Under the pieces are notes generated by a model. It saw nothing but the letters and a program-made list of their open reading frames with translations, was not told where the DNA came from and ran no database searches. From the NCBI GenBank assembly GCA_025997475.1, contig BNUQ01000061.1:1-10255 (forward strand): DNA of 10,255 bases. The letters run 5' to 3'. Source of the stretch: Planctomycetales bacterium. GTDB taxonomy: Bacteria; Planctomycetota; SZUA-567. Of this stretch, positions 1-5,250 are shown piece by piece. Within the stretch, counting starts at the first letter, position 1. Each line of letters opens with the position of its first letter. Position numbers and translations under genes: made by a program.

Positions 1-1014
1 GAAGCAATCATGCTCGGCGCGCTCGGCGATTTTCGCCATCGTCGCGACCGCCTCCACCGGATATTTGCCGTTGGCGCTTTCGCCCGACAACATCACCGCC
101 GACGTGCCGTCGAACACCGCGTTCGCCACGTCGGAAATTTCCGCCCGCGTCGGACTCGGATTGTTGACCATCGACTCCAACATTTGCGTCGCGGTGATGA
201 CGATTTTACCGGCGCGGTAACAGGCGCGGATAAATTTTTTCTGAATGCCCGGCAACCTTTCAAAGTCAACTTCGACGCCCATATCGCCGCGCGCCACCAT
301 AATGCCGTCGGCGCTCGCCAAAATTTGGTGAAAATTCTCGATGCCTTCGATGTTCTCAATCTTGGCGATGATTTTGATGTCGTGTCCGCCGTGATAGTCC
401 AGAAATTTGCGAATCGCCTGCACGTCCTCCGGTCGCCGCGTGAACGACGCGAAAACAAAATCCACGTCCTGCTCGATGCCGAAGCGCAAGTCGGACTGGT
501 CTTGCTCGCTGAGATACGGCATCTCCAAATGCGAGCCCGGAATGTTAATGCTTTTATGGTTGCTCAACACGCCGCCGTTTTGCACGGTGCAACGCACTTC
601 GGTTTCGGTGCATTGGTCAACGGTCATCGCAATTTTACCGTCGTCGAACAACAGGCGCGAGCCGGGTTTGACCTGCCCCGGCAATTCTTTCCACGACACG
701 GCGACGCGCTCGGCGGTGCCGTCGATTTCGTCGGTGGTGAGCGTGAACGCGGCGCCGCTCACAAGTTCCACTTTGCCGTCGATGAAATTGCGAATGCGGA
801 TTTCGGGACCTTTGGTGTCGAGCGCGACGGCGGCGGGGACGCCCAGCGCGTCGCGGACTTGGCGAAAAGTGGCGATGGTCGCCGCGTGCGACGCGTGCGT
901 GCCGTGCGAAAAGTTAAGCCGCGCCACGTTCATGCCGGCGTGGAGCATTGCCCTAATCGTGTCGGCGCTGTTGCTGGCGGGACCGAGGGTGCAAACGATT
1001 TTGGTGCGACGCAT
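1..1014 (-). CDS. pyk: Pyruvate kinase, C-terminal part outside the window
   Basis: Pyruvate kinase transfers phosphate from phosphoenolpyruvate to ADP in the last step of glycolysis, in the cytoplasm. The frame is read from the ATG at 1012-1014 and is still open at base 1, giving 338 residues of a usual 470-480. Visible motifs are the N-terminal [20 protein letters not shown] (R32, N34, S36 for substrate and K+), LDTKGPEIR (D66, T67), the active-site KIENIEG (K218, E220), VARGDMGVE (D244) and QMLESM. The B domain lies between about residues 70 and 170. The missing part is the end of the barrel and the allosteric C domain. An AAGGAG Shine-Dalgarno lies 7 bases before the ATG. The gene has no close partner upstream; the next 400 bases are repeats. 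A long plus-strand reading frame over the same bases is an antisense shadow. Confidence 0.96.
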   Translation of the reverse strand, partial: MRRTKIVCTLGPASNSADTIRAMLHAGMNVARLNFSHGTHASHAATIATFRQVRDALGVPAAVALDTKGPEIRIRNFIDGKVELVSGAAFTLTTDEIDGTAERVAVSWKELPGQVKPGSRLLFDDGKIAMTVDQCTETEVRCTVQNGGVLSNHKSINIPGSHLEMPYLSEQDQSDLRFGIEQDVDFVFASFTRRPEDVQAIRKFLDYHGGHDIKIIAKIENIEGIENFHQILASADGIMVARGDMGVEVDFERLPGIQKKFIRACYRAGKIVITATQMLESMVNNPSPTRAEISDVANAVFDGTSAVMLSGESANGKYPVEAVATMAKIAERAEHDCF

Positions 1015-1109
1015 AGTTTTTCTCCTTGATTGAATTTAAATAAAATTGTTTCCAAAAACTGCAAATAAATTTAGTTTGCCATTTATTGCCATTTATTAAC
1101 GCGGTTGTT

Positions 1110-1245
1110 CTATTCAATTGCCACGCCTTTTAAGGCGTGGCGGACGGTCAAAAAAGAAAAGGGCTTTAGCCCCAATAAACCATTCGGCTAAAGCCGGTCG
1201 TTTTCTAACGCTATCCACGCGCTAAAGCGCGTGGCAATTGAATAG
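1110..1245. repeat. Palindromic repeat element with 17-bp terminal inverted repeats
   Basis: The bases 1110-1126 are exactly repeated in inverse at 1229-1245 (CTATTCAATTGCCACGC and its complement). Inside are three stem-loops: 1121-1140 (9-bp stem, loop TT), 1162-1171 pairing with 1186-1195 (10 bp) and 1215-1234 (8-bp stem, loop TAAA). Each stem centres on a CTTTAG/CTAAAG-like core. There is no transposase and no credible reading frame. It looks like a MITE-like or REP-like mobile hairpin cluster. A diverged copy of its left end occurs at 9682-9722. Confidence 0.7.
1151..1195 (-). terminator. Probable rho-independent terminator for ruvA
   Basis: Read on the minus strand, GGCTTTAGCC (1186-1195) pairs over 10 bp with GGCTAAAGCC (1162-1171) across a 14-base loop. 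It is followed by C, TTTT, C and TTTTTT (1151-1161). This is the stem plus U-tract layout of an intrinsic terminator and lies downstream of ruvA in its direction of transcription. It is built from the hairpins of the repeat element, so the element may have supplied it. The single arms are also self-complementary, so other folds compete. Confidence 0.5.
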
Positions 1246-1404
1246 ACCTGTTCTAAACCTACGAGCGAGCAAATTTTCGGGTCTAATTTTCCGTCCCGCC
1301 AGGAAAAATGACGAAGCAATACCGAGAGTATTGCAAGGAATTTTGACGTAGCGGGACGAAAAATTAACCGAAAAGATGCCGCGAATTGGTTGTCGAACAG
1401 GTCT
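1244..1404. repeat. 160-bp imperfect palindrome (MITE-like)
   Basis: The ends AGACCTGTTC (1244-1253) and GAACAGGTCT (1395-1404) are perfect inverted repeats. The inner arms also match, for example AATTTTCCGTCCCGC at 1285-1299 against GCGGGACGAAAAATT at 1351-1365. The centre is a hairpin GCAATAC-CGAGA-GTATTGC (1316-1334). The element abuts the preceding palindrome and ends about 20 bases from the ruvA stop codon. A 79-codon minus-strand frame runs through it but is low complexity and follows the palindrome, so I do not call it a gene. Confidence 0.65.
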
Positions 1405-1423
1405 AATAGAGCATCCACTCGCT

Positions 1424-1993
1424 TCACCGGTCTTGCAACGCCGCGGCGACGATGGCTTCCAACGTCAGCGTCGGGTCAACTTTGAGAACTTTTTCGACTT
1501 TGGCAAGCGCTTCTTTATTGCTCATTCCCAGCGTCTCCAACGCCAGCGCCGCGTCGGCGGCGACGCCGCGCAATTCGCCGCCGCCGGCGTCGAGTTGCAT
1601 TTTTGCGCCTTTCAATTCCAAAATAATCCGCTTGGCGGTTTTCTCGCCGATGCCTTTGATTTTTTTAAGAAAACTCGCGTCCTGCTTTTCAATCGCCAGC
1701 ATAAATTCGGCGGGCGACACCGCCGACAAAATTTGATTGGCGGTCGTCGCGCCGATGCCGGACAAGTTAATCAGCCGCCGGAATAAATGCCGCTCCTCTT
1801 CGGTGATGAACGCATACAGCGTCAGCGCGTCCTCGCGCACGAGCAAATGCGTCAGCAACAAAAATTCGCCGCCGGCGCGCAATTTGCCGGTCGTCGAAAG
1901 CGGCGCCAATAATTCATAGCCGACGCCGCCGACTTCCAAAATAATTTTCGCGGGCAAGACCGAAACGACCGTCCCGCGCAGGTGGTTATACAT
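1424..1993 (-). CDS. ruvA: Holliday junction branch migration protein RuvA
   Basis: RuvA binds four-way DNA junctions as a tetramer and recruits the RuvB motor for branch migration during recombinational repair. The 189 residues match the usual length of about 190-205. An N-terminal OB-fold covers residues 1-62 (MYNHLRGTV, GGVGYE). The acidic pin is probably E54-D55. Two helix-hairpin-helix motifs follow, LINLSGIGATTA (about 74-90) and FLKKIKGIGEKTAKRI (about 108-123). The C-terminal RuvB-binding domain III is about 145-189, after an Ala/Gly-rich linker. The ATG at 1991-1993 is preceded by TAGGAT about 8 bases away. No ruvB or ruvC adjoins it here. The DUF2344 gene upstream is separated by a repeat of about 100 bp, so ruvA is probably its own transcript, ending at the hairpin near 1160-1195. 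Confidence 0.96.
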   Translation of the reverse strand: MYNHLRGTVVSVLPAKIILEVGGVGYELLAPLSTTGKLRAGGEFLLLTHLLVREDALTLYAFITEEERHLFRRLINLSGIGATTANQILSAVSPAEFMLAIEKQDASFLKKIKGIGEKTAKRIILELKGAKMQLDAGGGELRGVAADAALALETLGMSNKEALAKVEKVLKVDPTLTLEAIVAAALQDR

Positions 1994-2040
1994 TGGAGGG
2001 TATCCTAACGGCGAATAAGGGGCGGCGGCGAACGCCGCGC

Positions 2041-2149
2041 CAATTGAATTAAGAATTAAGAATGGTGAAGTATTTATAAAAATAACGTTTGGCGAATCTG
2101 AAAATTAAATCCCGAGATTCTTAATTCTGCATTCTTAATTCTTAATTGG
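2041..2149. repeat. Heptamer inverted repeat (AATTAAG type)
   Basis: Bases 2047-2064 are a perfect 18-bp inverted copy of 2130-2147. Each arm is built of the 7-base unit GAATTAA/TTAATTC. The 65-base AT-rich centre has no reading frame. The right arm overlaps the 3' end of the DUF2344 gene and supplies its stop codon (2142-2144). This is one of six loci in the window with 7-base-period repeats. A GC-rich mini-palindrome (GGCGGCGAACGCCGC) lies just to the left, near 2025-2039. Confidence 0.8.
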
Positions 2150-2792
2150 TCTTAAAATAGACCGCCGTTTTTTGCAACCGCCATTCGCGCCAGTCGTCGC
2201 CGACTTTTTCCGCCAACCATTTGGCGATGTCGTCGAGGCGTCCGGCGCCGGAAGCGGTGTGAAGCAACGCGGTTTTAATCACCTCGCCGTCGCGGGCGAT
2301 GGCGGCGAGATACGGGCGAATATCGACCGAGTGCGTTTTTTCCGCATGCCCGCGCATAACCGGCAACGCCGCCGCCGCCAACATTTCCGCAACGGGCGCG
2401 TCCAATTTTTCCGGCGCGGCAAAGCCGGTAATTTCGTAATCGCACCGGAGGACGGCGTTGCCGCTTTTGACCGGACGCATCGCCTCCGCGCCCAAAAATT
2501 CGACCACGCCGCCGTCGGCGTTTTTCAGCGCCGCGAAAATTTTCGCGAGCGGCTGTTCTTCGCAAAATTCGATTTCGACCGTTTCGCAAACCGACGCGAC
2601 GCCGAGCGGCAACGGGTGCGGAAAAACCAAACGCGGACGCGGATTAAAACCGGCGGTCAGGCGCGGACGCAAATCGGCGCGGCGCAAGGCGCGGGAAAAA
2701 TGCCGCAACAAATCGAGATGCGACAAATAAATCGCCGCGCCGCGCTTGGCGAAACGAAAGTTTATTTTTTGCGCTAAAAGTTCGCGGTCCAT
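2142..2792 (-). CDS. DUF2344 / radical SAM-linked protein (TIGR03936-like)
   Basis: This 216-residue protein matches the family usually found beside or fused to a B12-binding radical SAM protein in Clostridia, Chloroflexi and PVC-type bacteria; its biochemical role is not established. The signature is near the N-terminus: INFRFAKRG, YLSHLDLLRHFSRALRRADL and GFNPRPRLVFPHPLPLGVAS (about residues 10-66), followed by CETVEIEF. The rest is the variable C-terminal part. I chose ATG at 2790-2792 because the family start MDRELLAQKINF fits; a TTG five codons upstream is possible. No strong Shine-Dalgarno is seen (GGGG about 6 bases before the ATG). No radical SAM partner lies in the window. The last codon and stop (AAT TAA) lie within the neighbouring heptamer repeat, so the original C-terminus may have been replaced. 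Confidence 0.85.
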   Translation of the reverse strand: MDRELLAQKINFRFAKRGAAIYLSHLDLLRHFSRALRRADLRPRLTAGFNPRPRLVFPHPLPLGVASVCETVEIEFCEEQPLAKIFAALKNADGGVVEFLGAEAMRPVKSGNAVLRCDYEITGFAAPEKLDAPVAEMLAAAALPVMRGHAEKTHSVDIRPYLAAIARDGEVIKTALLHTASGAGRLDDIAKWLAEKVGDDWREWRLQKTAVYFKTN

Positions 2793-2808
2793 TGCGGTCC
2801 CCGTCAAT

Positions 2809-2918
2809 TAGAGTTGAGAGTTAAGAGTTAAGAGTTGAGCCGTGGAGTTATTTTTAATAATGCGCGAAGCGCAACCTCTGCTAAACTCTCAGCGCTAAAC
2901 TCTGCTCTCTCAACTCTG
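2809..2918. repeat. Heptamer inverted repeat (AGAGTTA/AGAGTTG type)
   Basis: The left arm 2809-2839 consists of AGAGTTG/AGAGTTA heptamers. The right arm 2880-2918 consists of CTAAACTCTC and CTCTCAACTCTG units in the opposite sense, with imperfections. The centre holds TAATAATGCGCGAAGCGCAACC. Its GCGCGAAGCGCAACC part (2862-2876) recurs exactly at 6950-6964 in another element of this family. The element fills the divergent gap between the DUF2344 gene and the small plus-strand reading frame. Confidence 0.75.
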
Positions 2919-2945
2919 CCTCAAAATTTCCCCGCGAGAAAAACT

Positions 2946-3140
2946 ATGAACGTTAAACACGACAAATTATTGACCGCCGTCGGTTTAATCGCGCTCATCG
3001 CCGCGATTTATCTCCTTTGCTTCGCGCTCAAAACGGTCGCGGCAAGCACGGCGGACGCCCCCGTCGCGGCACTTACCGCCGCCGCAGGAGCGCCAACGTT
3101 TCCCAGTGCGGCGTTTGCGGAAACATATCGAACAGCATAA
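2946..3140 (+). CDS. Possible small single-pass membrane protein
   Basis: A 64-codon reading frame starts with MNVKHDKLLTAVGLIALI. It has a strongly hydrophobic stretch from about residue 8 to 30 (one membrane helix or uncleaved signal anchor), then a short Ala/Thr-rich tail. I recognise no family. The ATG follows GCGAGAAAAACT, which resembles the pyk leader (GGAGAAAAACT) but lacks the full Shine-Dalgarno. Bases 2946-3072 lie outside any other gene and show coding-like composition. The last 68 bases run antisense to the 3' end of the methyltransferase gene, so the tail may be an artefact or mark a truncated gene. It could be a real small protein, a remnant, or chance; evidence is moderate at best. 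Confidence 0.4.
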   Translation: MNVKHDKLLTAVGLIALIAAIYLLCFALKTVAASTADAPVAALTAAAGAPTFPSAAFAETYRTA

Positions 3141-4278
3141 TTTTTTCCGCGACGTAATGCGGTAGTAAGATTTTCAGGTCGTCGAGCAACGTCAGCGGAT
3201 TGCACGACATATAGGTCAGGCGCGGCGGCGCGACCGCGAGCAACGCCGCGACGGCGCCCGCCAAACCGACGCGCGGCGGATTGACCACGACGGCGGAAAA
3301 TTCCCCCGCGCCGTTTTGCTCGGCGCGCGTCGCGGCGTCCCGCAAAAATTGCCCCGCGTCCGCCGAACATAACGACCAATTGTCAAGACGGTGCGCGGCG
3401 GCGTGTTCCCGCGCCAACGCTAAATTCTCCGGCACGTTTTCGACCGCGACGACGTGGCCGCAAGTCGGCGCCAGCAAATCGCCAATCACGCCCGACCCCG
3501 CGTAAATATCGCCGAGGAGCGGCTCGCCGCGGTTCGCCGCGACAATTTCGCCGTAGGCCTGTTCCGCCGTCAGCGCGTTCGCTTGCGCGAAAGTGTTCGG
3601 ACCAATCGCAAAATCCTTGCCCAAATAAGTCGCGTAAATCACCGGTCGCCCCCAGAAGCGCACCGGCGCGCCGAACGACAAATCCGCCGCCGATTCTTGG
3701 CAGAGCCAATGGACGCTCGCGGCTAAACCTTCCGCCAACAACGTCGTCGCGATGGTTTCGATTTTGTCGGCGAATTCCGGCGTTTTGGTAACGAGGTTGA
3801 GCATCACTTCGCCGCGCCGCGTTTGGCGCACGACGAAATAGCGCAAAAAACCGGTGTGGCGCAAATAATCGTAAGCCGGCAAATCGGCGGCGACCGCCAA
3901 ATCGCGCGCGCGGACGAACGCCCGCCAACCGGCGTCGCCGCACAACGGACACGCCGTCAGCGCGACGACGTGCTTATGCGAACCGGCGCGGCGCAAACCG
4001 GCGTTGCCGAACGCAAACACGTAATCCATCCGCTGGCGATAGCCGTATTCGGCTTGACTGCGCGCGAGATGCGCCTCCGGCAGAGTTAGTCCGGCGTCGG
4101 CGACGAGGCGCCGCCAGACGGCGGCTTTGGCGGCGACTTGCGCGGAATAGGCGTAATTTTGATATTCGCAACCGCCGCATTCGCCGAAGTGCGGACACGG
4201 CGGCGCGACGCGCGGCGCGCCGGCGAGCGCTTCGCGCAGGTATTGTTGCAACCGTTCGCGGGGACGAATTTTTTTCAT
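3073..4278 (-). CDS. RlmC/TrmA-type SAM-dependent RNA 5-methyluridine methyltransferase
   Basis: This family methylates C5 of uracil in rRNA or tRNA using S-adenosylmethionine. The 401-residue protein has a probable [4Fe-4S] site, CPHFGECGGC (C28, C34, C37) plus C110 in TACPLC, as in RlmD/RlmC. It has no N-terminal TRAM domain. The SAM loop is DIYAGSGVIGDLL, followed by VAVENVPENLALA. The catalytic loop is VVVNPPRVGL with Asn in place of the commoner Asp, as in E. coli RlmC. The nucleophile is C359 in YMSCNP, and the end DMFPQTPHWETLALL carries the general-base Glu (E393). ATG 4276-4278 is preferred over one eight codons upstream because AAGGAG sits about 7 bases before it. It starts 10 bases after the ferredoxin-thioredoxin reductase gene and is surely co-transcribed. 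The exact target (23S rRNA site or tRNA U54) cannot be read from sequence alone. Confidence 0.88.
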   Translation of the reverse strand: MKKIRPRERLQQYLREALAGAPRVAPPCPHFGECGGCEYQNYAYSAQVAAKAAVWRRLVADAGLTLPEAHLARSQAEYGYRQRMDYVFAFGNAGLRRAGSHKHVVALTACPLCGDAGWRAFVRARDLAVAADLPAYDYLRHTGFLRYFVVRQTRRGEVMLNLVTKTPEFADKIETIATTLLAEGLAASVHWLCQESAADLSFGAPVRFWGRPVIYATYLGKDFAIGPNTFAQANALTAEQAYGEIVAANRGEPLLGDIYAGSGVIGDLLAPTCGHVVAVENVPENLALAREHAAAHRLDNWSLCSADAGQFLRDAATRAEQNGAGEFSAVVVNPPRVGLAGAVAALLAVAPPRLTYMSCNPLTLLDDLKILLPHYVAEKIMLFDMFPQTPHWETLALLRRR

Positions 4279-4288
4279 CGGCGGCTCC

Positions 4289-4561
4289 TTATTTTTTGAC
4301 AAAGAGTTCGCAATGGCAACGCCCGTTTTGCGCGATTTCGTCCCGATGATAAACGCACGGACAGACGATTTTTTTATTGGCTTCCGCGTCGGCGCCGACG
4401 AAGCGGCACGGACAATAGCGAAAACCGGTCTTGCTTTCCCGCGTCGCCAAACCGCGCACGACGCGCTCGACGATTTTGTCGTCGGGGTTGAATTGAAAAT
4501 CCTGCCCCGCGACGTAGGCGGTCAAGTCGGCAAGAATTTTTTGTTCGGCGGGGGATGGCAT
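4289..4561 (-). CDS. Ferredoxin-thioredoxin reductase, catalytic subunit
   Basis: This small iron-sulfur enzyme passes electrons from ferredoxin to a disulfide of thioredoxin. The 90 residues contain the full six-cysteine signature: YCPC (C50, C52), CPC (C67, C69) and CHC (C82, C84). By homology with the cyanobacterial enzyme, C50, C67, C69 and C82 bind the [4Fe-4S] cluster, and C52 and C84 form the active disulfide. The spacing (14 and 12 residues between motifs) is that of the stand-alone bacterial/archaeal form rather than the plastid one (16 and 8). The ATG at 4559-4561 follows AAAGGAG by about 7 bases; an in-frame ATG 25 codons upstream lies beyond the hairpin and has no support. No variable subunit or thioredoxin gene is beside it. 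It leads a two-gene operon with the RNA methyltransferase, itself a probable Fe-S enzyme. Confidence 0.92.
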   Translation of the reverse strand: MPSPAEQKILADLTAYVAGQDFQFNPDDKIVERVVRGLATRESKTGFRYCPCRFVGADAEANKKIVCPCVYHRDEIAQNGRCHCELFVKK

Positions 4562-4582
4562 CGGCTTCTCCTTTGCAAGTGG

Positions 4583-4601
4583 GGGCGTTCGGCGAACGCC
4601 C
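4583..4601. repeat. Short perfect hairpin GGGCGTTC-GGC-GAACGCCC
   Basis: An 8-bp stem with a 3-base loop lies between the toxin stop and the start of the ferredoxin-thioredoxin reductase gene. No T-tract follows in either direction, so it is not a standard intrinsic terminator. It resembles the GC-rich palindromes at 2025-2039 and 9561-9616 and may be a REP-like unit. Confidence 0.6.
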
Positions 4602-4653
4602 GATTGATAATTTCGCCGGTCGCCCCGTCGGAGCACAATGTCGGCGGAATGCT

Positions 4654-4983
4654 TTATTCGATATTTAACACCTCGCGATGCGTTCCGGTGCCGTATAGTT
4701 CGAGCCGGTTATTTTTGCGATTGACGCGGTAAGCCAAAATCCAATCGCCGGAAAGATGGCAACCGCGGAAGCCGGCGAAATTGCCTTTGAGCGGGTGGTC
4801 GCGGTATTTTTCCGGCAAAATCTTTTGCTTTTGCAACAAAGTGATAACCGCATTTAACTCGTCGAGATTTTTGTTTTGTTTGCCCAAGCGTTTAACATCT
4901 TGCCGGAATTGTTTGTGCGGCTTGATTTCAAGAATCGAGGCAGTCGCGGATAAGTTCGCCGGCGCTAAAATATCCTTTTTCAT
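4654..4983 (-). CDS. Type II toxin, YafQ/RelE-like mRNA interferase
   Basis: The 109-residue protein resembles YafQ: FRQDVKRLGKQ, then YRDHPLKGNFAGFRGCHLSGDWILAYRV and TGTHREVL. YafQ-type toxins enter the ribosomal A site and cut mRNA. Residues matching E. coli YafQ catalytic or binding positions are H63, H76, D80, W81 and H102. The position of the conserved Arg before TGTH (R83 in E. coli YafQ, from recall) is Gly (G98, codon GGC), which may weaken activity. The start MKKDIL is chosen because AAGGAAGGAG lies about 6 bases upstream. This gives about 16 residues more than E. coli YafQ at the N-terminus. The gene overlaps the upstream antitoxin gene by 56 bases in another frame. The antitoxin-first order and overlap are typical of relBE/dinJ-yafQ modules, which are often autoregulated. 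Confidence 0.85.
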   Translation of the reverse strand: MKKDILAPANLSATASILEIKPHKQFRQDVKRLGKQNKNLDELNAVITLLQKQKILPEKYRDHPLKGNFAGFRGCHLSGDWILAYRVNRKNNRLELYGTGTHREVLNIE

Positions 4984-5146
4984 TTTCGACTCCTTCCTTG
5001 AAACGAGCGACGGTTTCGCCATTGGGTTGATAATCAGCGCGCGCGCAAGCCGGACATTCCGCTTTTTTTTGCCGCAAGTTTAGCGTGGGCGGAAGCGTCC
5101 GCGGCAACGGCGCCGAACGCGGTTTTCTTTCAAGCAGAGCGGGCAT
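4928..5146 (-). CDS. RelB/DinJ-like antitoxin of the YafQ-type toxin
   Basis: The 72-residue protein precedes and overlaps the toxin gene. Its C-terminal half, PNGETVARFKEGVENEKGYFSAGELIRDCL, fits the toxin-neutralising tail of RelB/DinJ-family antitoxins, where an ETxAAxEEG helix precedes a strand. A CPACA motif (two cysteines near residues 31-34) comes just before it. The N-terminal 30 residues are basic and proline-rich and do not show the usual ribbon-helix-helix, so how it would bind DNA is unclear. The ATG at 5144-5146 follows AAGGAG by 7 bases. A perfect TATAAT box lies 31 bases upstream. The assignment leans partly on position beside the toxin. Confidence 0.68.
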   Translation of the reverse strand: MPALLERKPRSAPLPRTLPPTLNLRQKKAECPACARADYQPNGETVARFKEGVENEKGYFSAGELIRDCLDS

Positions 5147-5176
5147 TTTTTTCTCCTTGTTTGTTTTTGCACGGAA

Positions 5177-5182
5177 ATTATA
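5177..5182 (-). promoter_or_regulatory. -10 box (TATAAT) for the toxin-antitoxin operon
   Basis: An exact TATAAT on the minus strand lies 31 bases before the antitoxin ATG. No good -35 hexamer is found at 16-18 bases. The 7-base sequence GAAATAG occurs twice upstream (around 5189-5196 and 5210-5217) as a direct repeat. It could be an operator for autoregulation, though that is inference. Confidence 0.5.
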
Positions 5183-5215
5183 GCGGAACTATTTCATAAA
5201 TCGCTCCGCGCTATT

Positions 5216-5250
5216 TCAACTCTAAACTCTCAACTTTCAACTCTGCTCTT
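5216..5250. repeat. Single-arm heptamer array at the 3' end of gltX
   Basis: Read on the plus strand, the units CTCTAAA, CTCTCAA, CTTTCAA and CTCTGCT follow each other at a 7-base step. No matching inverse arm is seen nearby, so this is a solo or decayed member of the heptamer family. On the minus strand it reads GAGTTGAAAGTTGAGAG and gives gltX its last codon and stop (AGT TGA, 5237-5242). Confidence 0.7.

Noticed and set aside
10..1029. A 339-codon plus-strand frame opposite pyruvate kinase
   Set aside because: The minus strand encodes an unmistakable pyruvate kinase; the antisense frame is Arg/His-rich, a by-product of GC-rich codon use.
1078..1100. Tandem GCCATTTATT copies upstream of pyk as an operator
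   Set aside because: Only two copies, not palindromic, and no regulator suggested; the nearby -35/-10 candidates (TTGCAG and an AT-rich -10) are too weak to call.
1188..1427. 79-codon minus-strand frame within the palindromes next to ruvA
   Set aside because: It lies almost wholly in the inverted-repeat elements, overlaps the ruvA end and resembles no protein family.
4583..4601. Intrinsic terminator between the toxin-antitoxin pair and the reductase operon
   Set aside because: A good stem but no T-tract on either strand, so it is listed only as a hairpin repeat.
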